Below the pieces are notes generated by a model. The model was not told the DNA's origin and made no database searches. It was given only the letters and a program-made list of their open reading frames with translations. Positions 14,080 to 26,039 of a stretch of DNA of 64,000 nt are shown one piece after another; positions within the stretch are counted from its first letter, which is position 1; every line of letters begins with the position of its first letter. The stretch covers positions 111,866,302 through 111,930,301 of the forward strand of contig NC_133164.1 of NCBI RefSeq assembly GCF_040802235.1. Direction: 5' to 3'. A program made the position numbers and the translations under genes. Source of the DNA: Manis javanica (Eukaryota > Chordata > Mammalia > Pholidota > Manidae).

Positions 14080-14165
14080 CCGATGACCCAGTGAAGGAAG
14101 AAATAGCCCCATTTCACAGATTGGAAAGACCTCAAGAACACATAGTCAGCTACTGTAATGTTCTG
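14080..14165 (-). mobile_element. MIR SINE fragment
   Basis: 'ccccatttcacagattgg' followed by 'agaacacatagtcagctac' is the MIR core region, in the orientation that reads CCATTTTACAGATGAGG ... TCACACAGCTAG. Confidence 0.6.
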
Positions 14166-14167
14166 AC

Positions 14168-14228
14168 TCGCCTTCCCCCCTCTCCCTTCCTCTCTTTCTC
14201 CCTCCCTTCTTTCTTCTTTTCTTTTTAA
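14168..14228. repeat. Pyrimidine-rich tract
   Basis: About 60 bases almost entirely C and T with mixed CCCT/TTTC units. The open frames on both strands here are low-complexity artefacts. Confidence 0.75.
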
Positions 14229-15563
14229 ACAATACATTGGAGCTTATTTTTTTCATATCAAGGTAGAATACAGGGATATAATATAAGATTGTCAAAATAC
14301 TGCATTTCACCACTCCTTCACTTTAGTTTTCTTTTGTATCTTTTGTTCTTATTTGACTCTCTATAGTTAAGTTCATTATGATTTTCTATACATGACTAAG
14401 CTTTTAAATTATTACAACATTTTCAGTCTCTTTCTCAGTAGTGGGGAAATGGAATTTTCCCTGAGGGGAAATTATAATTTAACTTGAATACCTTTTTTTA
14501 TCCAGAAAGTAAAAGAACATAGAACTATTTTCTAAGTCAGGTTTTTAAATAAAACTTTCCCACAATTGTTTAAAGTAAATAAAATGTTCAGGGTGCTTTG
14601 AACTCTATATTATTTTTATAAATAATTAAAATTATTTCTTTTATAATTTTATATATATTTTTTGGGTGTTCATTGGCTCTTTATGTTTTATATTATATGC
14701 CAGTTATGTATACATATATGGGTGTGTGTATATACACATTTAACCTATGATATGCCAAACAGAAATTTTGAGTGACAAAGCTATACCAATGAATAAAGGA
14801 AAGTCTTAGCTTTTAGAGAGCTTATACTTCTTTGGGGGAGAGAGATAATGTACAACTAAATGTGTAGTATTTCAGGTAGGATGCTCTGCAACAGTAACAA
14901 AGAGGAGCAACTTACAGCCCTGCTATCACTTAAACATCATAGGCATTTCGATAAGGTCTCAAGTTTTCTCAAACTTATATATATATATAAAACAGCTTCT
15001 CAAGCCTTTCCACCAAAGTACCTCTGGTTGGAGTAAAGGGTAAAATGAAGGCTGTGATAACCAAGGTTTGAATGACTAAGACTGTGAAGTACTTAAATCT
15101 GTATTTTGTTGTAAATATACTGGAAGATTTACATGCTGATATATCACATGCTCACTTTAAAATAATATTTGTAATGATATATTATAAGGAAAAAACCTTA
15201 CTGCCATCTCATTGACTAGAGGATGAAATGCTGGTGAGTTTTGCCTTTTAGTTTTAGAAAATTGAATTAAGGGAATGTGTCATTTTATTTTCATTTCAGG
15301 TTAACTTTGATTTTCAGACTTTCAGTATTTTATTAATCTTTGTTCATTGCTCAGATTGACTAATCTTAATGATGAAGATGTGGGACATAATGCGCTTTCT
15401 GAACCCAAGATTTTATTTTTACTTTATCCTCTAAACTTTTTGGCTGTTAGAGAAAAAGCCTTCAAAATAACTTAAAATTCTTTAGCATAGCGGCATTGCT
15501 TTGCTTGTAAGCAGCATGATTTCAATTTGATCTGATTTAGTAATAATAATAAAAAGAAGGAAG
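14229..15563. other. AT-rich sequence, no recognised feature
   Basis: Contains a short (TA)n run near 14980 and nothing gene-like. Confidence 0.45.
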
Positions 15564-16005
15564 TGTTACCGGTTGGGTTGAGTTCATTCTCCTAGCTTCC
15601 TGTTCCAACCACAACAAAGAATTGAAAGGCTGAGTCACAATAGTGAAGCAGAGTGAAAAGTTTTATTTGATTACATTCCAAGGGAGGAGCCGGCCAGAGT
15701 CAAAGTAGACAAAGGCACTGAACTTTTAGGAGAGGGTCTATTTATCATGTTCTAGCTGGGCGGTGCCTTTTTGATTGACAGGGTGAGGTCATTTGATTGA
15801 CAGCTCTAGTTCTACACCCATTCCTCTTGGTGCGCATGTCTTTTCCCAGAATGCACGCAGAAAAGCCCATGGGGGCTGGCAGAGCAAAACTGTAATTTTA
15901 TTTGAATGAGATTATGAAGCAGTATAGTTTGGGCAATTCTTAGTTTTGTGCAATTGTGCCTACGTTGGGACCTGGTTAGTACCAGTTTGGCTGGTCTGAT
16001 AGGCA
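15564..16005 (-). mobile_element. Solo LTR, antisense
   Basis: Bounded on the + strand by 'tgttaccggttgg' and 'gataggca', consistent with a TG...CA element read backwards. A reverse-complement polyadenylation signal ('gttttattt') lies near 15660. The flanks are ggaag (left) and agaag (right), a 4-of-5 match that could be a decayed target duplication. Confidence 0.5.
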
Positions 16006-16385
16006 AGAAGTTATCTCCCTGCAAAACTGTGGGTAAAACTGCCAAATTTCTAGAACTTCTCTCCTGGCCTTAGTCCATCTCCATTATTAATAGGCTTTTG
16101 CAAGGGGTGCAGAGAAGCTCTCCTCCTGTCTGCTGTGTAATTGGTCTGGTGCCTGTCAGTCGCTGGAGCTCTGCCTGGGGAGTTTGTCCTGGAAGGGGTG
16201 GGGGAGGCAGGTGCACTCTGGGATGGGAGAGAAGCAGGCGAGTGAGAGGTGCGGCTAAGGCAGCAAGTGGAGCCAGGCCTACAAATAAAAGGTTTCTTTT
16301 CCCTTGACTGATTTTGGTTTCACTGGTTTCACCGGTTTAATTTCTCTGGGCTGGGAGCTTCACTGGGGCTACAAAAGCCTTTGCT
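16006..16385 (+). mobile_element. ERVL-like LTR, sense
   Basis: Ends in an 'aataaaaggtttcttttccc' polyadenylation region followed by 'ttgactgattttggtt', parallel to the end of the LTR at 16481-16800. It appears to be a relative of that family. The left edge abuts the antisense LTR at 15564-16005. Confidence 0.5.
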
Positions 16386-16480
16386 GTCTTCACGTGGGAC
16401 CACCTCGTGGGCAGTTTTTGTTGGTTTTTCCTTGAACTTTATTTTCAAGCTCATTTCTGCTCATGTCTATCTTTCTACTT

Positions 16481-16800
16481 AATGGAAGGCATGTAGGAAG
16501 AATTTTGGAATAGTTAACATGTGGATAAAATCGTAATATTTCCAGAATATCTCGCCTAGCTTTAGTGTATTTGCATATCCTCAGGGCTGGAGAGAAGTTC
16601 ATCTCCATGTCAATGGGTAATTACCTGGGCAACAGAGGGCTTATCTGTACCTGAGAGGTAAGGGGAGGGGCGATCTTGCTTCTGTCAGAGTAGGAGAGAG
16701 AGACACCCCGGACTGCAGTTTGTAAGCAATAAACGGATTTTAAACTTTATTTCTCCCTTTGACTGATTTCAGTTGTAGAGGTATTCTGCCCCAGGATTTC
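16481..16800 (+). mobile_element. ERVL-like LTR, sense copy of the family at 1635-1990
   Basis: Reads through 'tttagtgtatttgcatatcc', 'gggtaattacctgggc', 'gcaataaacggattttaaac' and 'tttatttctccctttgactg'. The same landmarks occur in the same order on the - strand at 1635-1990. Confidence 0.6.
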
Positions 16801-18157
16801 CTCTCCCCAGACTTACAACATAGCAAAAGGAAACACTCCAGGAAAAGCTGCCACTCCAGAGTCCCTCAAATATCAGAACCAGAGGTTGATTGGATGAAGA
16901 ACTTGTTCCTTCTGCCTGTTTGCTGTTCTCTGATCACTAGTGTCATTCACTCTGGTTACTTCACGTGGCCAAGGACACAGCTACCAGCAGACTGGGTCAG
17001 ACACTTATGTATTAGTGAAGTAAGAGTCTTCAGCACCTGATTCAATTAAAAAATTCTTGGGGCAGGACTCAGTGTTCCAGCTTGCGTTATATGCTCAACC
17101 GTGGATGAATGACAATGATCATAGGGTACCTGATTGACCAGCTCGTAGGGTGTGTGTTTGGCATGAAGGAGAACAAAATACAGCACCCAAAAAATACCCC
17201 TCTCTTTGGCATATTGTTATTTTGAGTTGGTTATTTTTAAGAAAGAGCAGACACTGAAGCAGCTTTGAAAACTCGGTAGATAGTTACCTTTTGTAAGAGA
17301 TGTTTACATTTATAAAGGAAATCTCCATTTGTAAAAGTGGGTAGGAAGAGGCAGGTGACTAAGTCCCTAGAGACTCTTATCAATGGAGAAGGCAATGCCT
17401 TAAATCTGCATACCAACCACACCCTTGTTTACTGTGCTTTTCCTGGTAGAACTGGTCTTCCTTCAGCCCACCCCCCAACATCTTTGTCTTTAGCTACAGA
17501 TATTATTAAGGTGGTGGCTTTGGCCATTTGGGGGAGCTCCTCAGTTTTTTCTGGGTATCTCTCATGTATACAGGAGGGATTTTTATTATTGAACTTGTTT
17601 TTCTTTTGTTAATCTGTCTTTTATTATGGAGGTCTCAGCTAAGAACCTAGAAGGGTAGAGGGCAAATTATATTTTCTTCCTTATAGACACATCAAGCCCA
17701 TTGAATAAATCAATGAATGAATGTAAGTAACACTCACTTGACTGTGGTTTGTAGGATTAGAAGAAAAATGACTACTGAGAAGAAATTCTGATAGGAAGCT
17801 ATTGAGATACTGTTGGCAACATACAAAATGAATGCGGTCAAGATGTGATTAGGAATTGACTCCCAAAGTGGAAACTTGATGTGGCAGATGCTGTAGATGT
17901 CTCAGTTCTAGGCCACATCTCTAACGGTTCCTCAATTCATATCACCTAATATTTAGAAATTAGGATGTAGATATAATTTAGAGAAAAAAAACAGAAGTCT
18001 ATACTTAGCATTTATCCCAAGACTTAAGAACATAGATTCTGCATTTTTTTCCTTTTACAATAGGAAACAATGAATTCTTAAATACTTACACAATAATAAC
18101 ATAACATATGAAGATGACACTCTTGATTTTCCTTTGATAGTTTATTTTTTGGTCCTC
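16801..18157. other. No recognised gene; possible degraded ERV internal sequence
   Basis: Sits between LTRs and could include remnants of their internal regions, but no gag/pol/env motif was identified. Short open frames have no domains. Confidence 0.35.
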
Positions 18158-18415
18158 ATACTGATGCCGGGGTTCTTGTTTGCAGAGCCGAAGAATGAGC
18201 TTCACAAACACTCAAGGTAGGAGAGCGAGGTACAGGCTTTTATTTAGCGATAAAGTGAAACGACAGAGCTCCCAGCTCACGCCAGGAGGGGACAAGAGAG
18301 TCCGTAGTGGTGCGTTGTCCAGGGGGTTTTATAGGCAGCTGAGGATTTTTCGAGAACATGAAAAAACTTAGGGGTGTGGACTTTTAAGTGGTCTCTGAAT
18401 ATTTAGAATTAACAC

Positions 18416-18987
18416 TGTTAGGGTCCAGGACTCCGGGGTTTCCCAGAGAACAAGACACACGGACACGGAGATGAAAATCCAAGCAAAGTCTTTATTGAGC
18501 CAGCAAGCTGGGGTCAACAGCACCTCCCCTGACACGCAGGCCTAGTCCGAGCTGCTGACCCCGAAGCAACTTTGGGTATTGATTATATAGGATCTTCACA
18601 GCAGTTACATCAAAGCCCGCGCAATAGGATCTTCACAGCAGTTACATCAAAGCCGGCGCAGTTCTACAACTAATAGGTTTAAAACACACTCTATATTGTA
18701 ACCAATGGGAAACATTGTAACCTTTTTAGGGAACGTGCCAGTTGCCTGCCCGCTTCAATTGTTATCTCTTGCTTACCCAAGCATGTCTATGTGACTTATC
18801 ACGGGTTACATCCCCAGGCGTTCCCTGGCTGTTGCCCACTTCTAGTTATCTAACTTAGGGTAGGCGCATTTCTCAGAAGCCTCGGGTAATTTACACAAGA
18901 AAAGACTGGGTGGCTCTCGCTCTAGGCAGTCAGGTTAAGTGTCATTAGTTCTTTTTCCTGACTTGATGCTCTCTGCACTCCATTACA
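18416..18987 (-). mobile_element. Solo LTR of the provirus family, antisense, nested
   Basis: The left end 'tgttagggtccaggactccgg' is the reverse complement of the 3' end of the provirus LTRs at 31170 and 38943. The right end is 'ctccattaca'. A perfect 5-bp duplication aacac flanks it (18411-18415, 18988-18992). It contains the reverse-complement AATAAA ('ctttattgagcc') and an internal 37-bp tandem duplication. It is longer and more diverged than the copies at 26352 and in the provirus. Confidence 0.88.
18587..18660. repeat. 37-bp tandem duplication inside an LTR
   Basis: Two adjacent copies (18587-18623 and 18624-18660) start 'ataggatcttcacagcag' and end 'gcgca', with one mismatch seen (cccgc versus ccggc). 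They lie close to the promoter part of the LTR. Confidence 0.85.
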
Positions 18988-19545
18988 AACACAAGCAACT
19001 TCCTCTGATGATTTCTCCCTGAGATACCAGCATCTTGGTCTGGGGGCATATGAAACAAGGCCACCTGCTCAGCCCCTCAAGGTGAGCTGAGGTATTGTTT
19101 GCTAAAGAGTAACTTAAGAATTTCTAACGTCTTAACTTCTTGGGTACTAAAATGCAATCTTATCTTTAAGGTGGAATTCTTCCTGCCTTTTATTGTGTTG
19201 TTTATGCCTGGGCTTACTTGCTAAATTATTTGCCCAGTTTACAAAATTACTTCATCAGATCTGAAGGAGAAAGACAGCACATAGGCCTGGGCCTTTTAGT
19301 ATGCTAAAGAGAACCTTACACGTGATTATAAATGGTTAGCATGATAAAACATGTGCTACTCTTCTTTATCTGGGGAACATTAACTGATTTTACTGAAGAA
19401 TGATTCTAGAGCTCAATGTTTAATATAGAGTTTTAGCAGGGGGGTTTCCTTGCATGTAGTTACATTGCTCTGACTGCAAATATCCTGCCCTGCCCCCTCC
19501 AGAGGCCCTCACCCTACTCTGACTACATCTATGGTCCCTGTCTCA

Positions 19546-20019
19546 ATACCAGGAGATTTGAGCTGAAGTGATAAAACTTGCTGAGGTGGTTTAACTCACT
19601 TTAGTTAACACAAAATAGCCATCTACTAAGTTCTCAGCTTTGTACCAAATCAAAACAGACAAAACTGAGTAATACACAATGCTAGTTTATTTCAAGGAAC
19701 TGATAATGAAGTTGATGAAGTAAAATGAGTATAAATAATTATACTGCAAATAAATGATAAGCACTGTTAGGTAAAAATCCACAATAAAATTTAAATTCTC
19801 TATGTCAATGCTGAGAAAACAAATTATTTCATTATATGGTATTGAGAAAGACTGCAGGAATCCTGTAGAAATAAATAGGGCTTCAAATAATAAAGGATAT
19901 TTGGGGAAGGCAATGCAAAACTGAGTTAACAGTTTAAACATAACTGGACCTTTAATTCATTAAAATAAATTTTCACAAGGAAATAAATATATTTTGGACA
20001 TATATACACAAGACCCTAT
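19546..20019. other. Spacer between two inverted LTRs
   Basis: AT-rich sequence separating the antisense LTR (18162-19545) from its sense relative (20020-20580). No gene. Confidence 0.5.
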
Positions 20020-20580
20020 TGAGACAGGGATGGTGGGTGTAGTCAGAGTAGGGTGAAGGCCTCCAGGAAAAGCAGGGTGGAATATTTACAGTCAGAGCAA
20101 TGTAACAATGGGCAAAGAAGTCCCCATTGAAACTCTGTGAAGCATTATGCAAAGTCAAGGTCACACTAATTCTCTAGGGAAAGATACCTAAGAATATAGA
20201 CATCTTCAGTGAGATCAGTTAAGGTCAAAAGACCACGAGCACCTTGGCCTTGAATGTTTTGAGTGTTCTGCAAGGGTATCAGCATAACCCATGACTCCGC
20301 TGCCAGCCCTGGCAATCAGACTATGACCCAGCCCACCTTGAGGACAGGGCAGGTGATGCAAGTCCACACCCCTAAGTTTTTTCATGTTCTTGAAACATCC
20401 TCAACTGCCTATAAAACCTCCTAGACAACGCATCGGTACAGGCTCTCTTGTCCCCTCCTGGTGTGAGCCAGGAGCTCTATTCTCTCACTTTATTTCTAAA
20501 TAAAACCCTGTACCTTGCTCTCCTACCTTGAGTGTTTGTGAAGCTCATTCTTTGGCTTCGTGAACAAGAACCCGGCATCA
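20020..20580 (+). mobile_element. Solo LTR (TGAGACAGGGA family), sense
   Basis: Runs from 'tgagacagggatgg' to 'gaacccggcatca' with a perfect 4-bp duplication ctat on both sides (20016-20019, 20581-20584). A TATA-like 'ctataaaacc' lies near 20409 and 'aaataaaaccctg' supplies the polyadenylation signal near 20499. Shorter than its antisense relative, so one of the two has an internal indel. Confidence 0.88.
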
Positions 20581-21373
20581 CTATCATCTTGTGCACATAG
20601 ATCATACAGGAAGCTAAGCGAATGAGAGTTAATAGGTGAACTCCATCCTTAATTCCCATAAAAACTAAAGAGATAAGAGATATACTACTCTTTGTTCTTT
20701 TCTAGTTCATCTCTGACAGTTTTAAAGTTTTCTAATGTGTAAACAGAATCAAGCTAGTATCTCATTTTCAAATGGTGTTCAATTATATAAATCTCCATTT
20801 TCTCTTTGCTTTTAATAGCAGGGCAGTGTCCAGTTATAATGGGAGAGCATTTTTTCACCTATTCAAATGTCATTTATTTAAGAAGCAGAATTTTTGCATA
20901 ATACATCCTCTACAAAAGATCAAGTTGATACATTATTCAGGGAATATTTATGAGTTTATTCATTTGTTTTGCAAGTCTTGCTTACCTGTAGGTGAATTCA
21001 TATTCATGAGCCAATTTATGTTATTGGCTTATTTTGTGATATCCAGATGTTATTTTTTTTCTCTCTGTATTCAGTAATGACCACTTGAGATTCAAATGCA
21101 AACAGTAGTTATAGTTGTCATACTTGTATATCATTAAGAAATGAATAAGTCTCCATAAGAAAAAGCATTTAATTTATTGCCTTCTTTTAAATGAGTCAGT
21201 ACCATTGGGAATCTTATTTTCTACTTCAGAATAATTTTATGTCTACAACATCTATGTTTATGAAGGCAGCATTTTATAATGCAATACTTTTAAAACTTTT
21301 TGGTCTCAGGATCCTCCCTTCACATTCTTAAACATTGTTGAAAAAACCCTAAAGGATTTGTTTTATGTGGCTA
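20581..21373. other. AT-rich sequence, no recognised gene
   Basis: The open frame at 20772-21077 has no recognisable domain and lacks splice or codon-use support. Confidence 0.4.
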
Positions 21374-21827
21374 TGTTACCAGGTGAGATGCTGTTTTTCC
21401 CAGGATCATGTCTCAGAGGTAACGAAAAATGAAGCCGACAAGAGTGTGGAGCAACCAGCAAAGTTTTTAATGAGAAGTGAAGCAAAAAGGTCCCCTGCTA
21501 TGCAGGAGGAACTCCAAGGAGCATGCCATTAGGACTGCAGTGGCTAGGGCTTATAAACATATCAAGGAGGAAGTCCACCTGGTTGCTTAGGACCTGTTGC
21601 TAGGGACAGGCTGGGAAGCCCATGTGGTTGCCTAGGACTTGTTGCTAGGGCTGGACTGGAGGATCAGAAAACATCCTTGTTTCTTAGGCTGGCCATTCCA
21701 GGAAGTGATCCACGTGTCCTGCTTGGCTAACTGACCACAATGTTGGATGTCAGCATTTCTGCTTGGCTGTTCTCTACCAGGGCAACATGTCCTGTTCTAC
21801 CTACCCCAGTGACTACCTCCTGTCTCA
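21374..21827 (-). mobile_element. Solo LTR, antisense
   Basis: On the - strand this reads TGAGACAGGAGG... to ...GGTAACA, with a 'cattaaaaac' polyadenylation-like region. Flanks are gcta and gtta (3 of 4). Inside are two imperfect copies of a roughly 50-bp unit beginning 'ggttgcttaggacctg' / 'ggttgcctaggacttg' (about 21581-21660). Confidence 0.7.
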
Positions 21828-22429
21828 GTTATATCTAATAATGTTAGCTATATTAGAAATACTATAAATTCAAATGGGTAAATTTAAAAATATTTACTAA
21901 TATATTTTTAAAAACATTACAAACCAATTATATTAACCTTAATACTGTAGTTTTATAAAAAATTCTATTTTCCAAAACTAAAATAAAAATAGTAATATCA
22001 TTTATGTGTCAACCTACCAGATTGGCTTCTATTCTTAGTATTTTATTGCTTTTTTTGGCAAGGATAACTCATATTCTCTATTCTGCCCAATCCAACAGGC
22101 ACTCCTTGTCTTTTTGGTCTAATTTTTTTTAGTTTTCTCTCCTGTATCTGAGGAGAATAGGTATTTACTTATTCATTTTCACTTTAAACATTGTTTTTTA
22201 AAAAAAGTAAAAATAAGAAAAATCATCTCTGATACCTTTACCAACACATTTATGATTTCCAACATTTTTCGTTCCTTTGTGTAGAACCAAGTTTAAAAAA
22301 AAATCTTTTCATCATTTTTATTTAGCTTTAAGAACATCCTGTAATGCATCTGGTAGTGCTGTCAACAAATTCACTCTTGTTTGCGATAGAGAATGTGATG
22401 TAGAATTCCACTTTTGAGTGTTTGTTTGT
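21828..22429. other. AT-rich sequence, no recognised feature
   Basis: Nothing gene-like. Confidence 0.4.
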
Positions 22430-23300
22430 TTTCAGCACGTTAAAAAGTCTGCTCAGTGCCTTTGGACTTACACTGTTTCTGATAAGAAGTCTTTGGTCAT
22501 TATCATCTATCCTCTTATATATAAGGAATTTTTTTTTCTGGCAGCTGTAATTTTAAAAAATAATCCCTTTCAGCTTTTGATATATGTGTTTGTGGTTTCT
22601 TTGTGTTGATTCACTTTGAGATTTGTTGAGCTTTCTGCAATCTCTGGTTTTATAATTTTCATCAAATTTGAAATTTATGTTAGCCATTTTTTCTTCAAAT
22701 ATTTTCTGTAGCTTCTCTCCTTCTGGAACTCCAACTGAGCCTGCATTAAATTGCATTTTTTGCTGCACCTATCACTATGTTCTGGTCATATTTTTTCAGC
22801 GTTTTTATACCTGTACTTTAGTTTGGATAGGTTTTTTTTGCCATTTTCCCCCCAAATTCATTAGTCTTGTCTTTATTAATTTATTTCTATTATCTACTCT
22901 TCTATTAGTCCGATTTAGTGAATTTTCCATTTCAGACATTTTATTTTTTCAAACTTTGAAGTTCTATTTAGATTAGTTTTGTTTACATTTATCTTATTAT
23001 GTCCTTATTTTCTTTCAAAAAAATCCCTGAGTATATTTGTAGTAGATGTTTTTAAAGTCCTTAACTCCTAATTCCATGATATCTATCATTTCTGAATCTG
23101 TTTCTATTTACTGATCTTTTTTCCTGGTTGTGGGTCACATTTTTTTATTCTACTTCTATGTCCATTTTGTAATTTTTATTGGATGGTGGATGTTGTGAAC
23201 TTTTTGTTATTTTGTATATAGATTTCATCCTTCACATTCATCCTTCATTTACATTTTTTCTCTAATTTCTTGTTTGCAACCTTCATAGTGTCTTCATGCT
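22430..23300 (-). mobile_element. L1M-type 5' region, antisense
   Basis: Antisense phrases such as 'tttaaagtccttaactcctaa', 'atgatatctatcatttctg', 'gtgggtcacattttttta' and 'ttttattggatggtgg' match, from memory, the 5' end of old L1M elements. A short - strand frame at 22553-22768 is the residue of coding sequence and is not functional. Confidence 0.55.
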
Positions 23301-24145
23301 TTGGTGACTTGACTAGGCTGGGAGGGACTGATTGATTCCAGTTTATATGACCTGCTATATGCTGCGAATCCTTAGTTCCTAAAATATAAGAAAATAGGTC
23401 AGTTTAATTGCTAAAAATTCCATATATGTATTTTATTCAGTTATTCTGTCCAGGTTATACCTATCCATCAGAGATCACATGTGAATATAAAAAAAAATTT
23501 CAATCATGAAATCCTTGGGGGTATCTATTTAATTATGGATAAAAGCAGTAAATACATATTTTTAGTATGTTTTAATAATCACAAAATATTTCCTTTTTTT
23601 AAACTTAGATAAGGAAGAGATGAGAAAAAAATCTGTTCATACTTTTCAATCAACTGAGCACAAAATGAAAAAAGATATTGACATGAGAATTTAATGACTA
23701 ACTTATCAAATGCTTATATTTCAGGTATGATGTCATCAACACATGTTATTTGTTGTATTCTTTTTTATAAAATTCTATGTCATCTACATATTTTTTGAAG
23801 CAATTATAATATCCTTAAATCTGATGCTTTAACGTACTTTTAAAAGTGCAATTACCAGCTTGTTTTTTGGTAAGACAATCAAATAAGATCTATCTAGGAG
23901 ATGCTGAAGGGCCAATTATTCCAGTGGTGTTAATCTAATATGGCTTATTTTTGCTGAAAATTGTAATCCAATGGGACATTGAATCAACATTATTAGGAGG
24001 ATTTGGGCAAATGCTACAACACTTGCTATTTAACATGGTCTTTTAATATCTTTAATTTTCAAGGATCAAAACTCTATGCTATGGTGATTTTCTTTGGCAC
24101 TGTAGTTACTGACCAGGCTGTTTTTCTTTTTTTTTTTTTCTCTAG
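23301..24145. other. Sequence upstream of the first recognised GAD3 exon
   Basis: AT-rich intron-like sequence ending in a strong polypyrimidine tract and AG acceptor at 24144-24145. The GAD N-terminal exons that should lie upstream were not found here or further 5'. Confidence 0.5.
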
Positions 24146-24388
24146 ATTTGTTGCCATCTAAGGATGGCAAAGATTTAACACAGTGTTTTCTGCTACAAGT
24201 GGTAAATATTCTTCTGCATCACATCGAAAAAACCTTTGATGTTAAGAGTAAAATATTGGACTTTCATCATCCTCATCAGCTTCTTCAAGGTTTGGATGGG
24301 TTTAATTTAGAACTGTCCGTTCACCCTGAATCTCTGGAGCAGTTACTTGTTGACCATACAGATACCTTAAAATATGGTGTTAAAACAG
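24146..24388 (+). pseudogene. GAD3: GAD3 exon 1 of 13 seen
   Basis: 243 nt, entering in phase 1 after a T-rich acceptor and ending 'aaaacag|gtgatt'. It encodes a [12 protein letters not shown]... stretch and the hallmark [19 protein letters not shown] and [11 protein letters not shown] blocks of GAD enzymes. It is open throughout. In GAD1 the same block is one exon of matching phase. It corresponds to the region just before the PLP domain. Confidence 0.92.
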
Positions 24389-26039
24389 GTGATTTTTTGA
24401 ATTGGCATGCATGAGCTGGAGACTGTATGATTAGCCTTGAGTTTACATTTGTGTTGAAAAATGATCCAGTTTTATTCATTTTTATTTAAAACATTTGTCT
24501 AGCTTATTTTCAAGCTGGTGTTACCATATGAATTGTGTTAACAAAGAAAAGTAAATAAAATGGTTTTGGTTTGGTTTGGGAAGTTATATTGCAATGGTAA
24601 CTAAATGCACAATTTTTATTTACCTCTTCTCATTTATGTATTTCATTTGGCCATATTCATTATTGATGCTCAATTGAGTATCCTTCTATATCAATAAAAT
24701 ATATAGCCCTAAAGTTAATATATGTATAATTATATATATCCTATATGTTTGACTCAAATAAACTGACACTTAACAATAATGTCATTTTGACATCCCAACA
24801 ACTGTAAGCACCACAAATATTTTGTCTTCAGATCAAACCAGTCAACCACGCCAACAAACAAATAAGATTTGTATTTGAGAATCCACATTGCTGAATTAAT
24901 TTGAATAACAAAACCCAAAAGTATCTTCATTTTGACATTTATCTTATATAAACTATGGATAGCCTTTGAAGAGATACTATGCAATGTTACCATGTAAAAA
25001 CCTAGGAAATTCATGGGAATTGCTCATTGGATTTTAATCATTGTAAAAAGATATACCACCAAATAACATGCACAATATGATTTTAATCATACTTAATTAT
25101 ATTTTAAATTCTGTGTGAAATTGTAAGTATGTACACAAACATAAAACTATTTATAATAAATACATTCTTAAGTTATATCTTGCCAATGTATTTATTACAA
25201 ATAGTTGGATAGATATGTGCACAGTCTCTGTCGCTATATGTGTAAATTACTATTCTGTATGTACTGTTCTCTAGTCTATGTACATCTATCTATAACATTT
25301 ATTATTTTTATAGCTAGAAAAATCTTCTTAAAGACAAAAGGAAAGCCTCATAGGATTGCAAAATAAAAGGCATGTTTAAAGACTCAAATTCAGCCATATA
25401 AAGTAAACACAAAGTTGAAATAAGTTTTAGCTAGTAATAAAAATATCAAAAAGACTTTCTGAAAAAGTGGGGAAATTTGGAAGCACTTCCAGCAGGTGTA
25501 AATCAAGTTATTTTCCCTTATCTAATATTGCATGTGTAGAAAGAATTGTAGGGATCCATCCCCCATGTTCGCATTTCTGGTATCAAGTGCAGAGGGAAAA
25601 GGCAACGATGCTGAGGAAGTGAAAAGTAAAGAATAACGAGGAACACTTCACTAACAGCCACAAATCACAGACATTCCATTTCATCCAACTTAGTGAAGAT
25701 TTATCGAGCCCCTGCTTGTTAAGAAATTATGCAGCTGCTACGGGAGTGGGGGCATTGAAAATAAGAGTAAGTTCCTACAGGAAAAAGAGAGACTCAGAGA
25801 ACTATGATGTGTATCGTCTTTGAGACATGTTGTCAAAAAAGTGCAAAGAACAATCTATTTTGCAGCCAAGAGGGGATTAAAGTGAGTTGAATATAGATTG
25901 TTCAGTTTGACAACTAATGCTCGACAATTCTTTATTAAAATAAATCTTCAAGAAATCATTGTAAGAGGGACATTCAAAAAATGTATATGCTACTTTTGAG
26001 TGAATAATTACTTAGTTTTTTGGGTGGTCCTTCCCCCTT

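Larger units (their letters stand above)
18162..19545 (-). mobile_element. Solo LTR (TGAGACAGGGA family), antisense, split by a younger LTR
   Basis: On the + strand it begins 'tgatgccggggttcttg' and ends 'gtccctgtctca', i.e. TGAGACAGGGA...GGCATCA on the - strand. It is flanked by a perfect 4-bp duplication atac (18158-18161 and 19546-19549). A second LTR with its own duplication lies inside it (18416-18987). Net length is about 0.8 kb. It is a relative of the sense LTR at 20020-20580. Confidence 0.85.

Noticed and set aside
21370-21831. Perfect target duplication for the LTR at 21374-21827
   Set aside because: Flanks gcta/gtta match at only 3 of 4 bases; not strong enough to claim.
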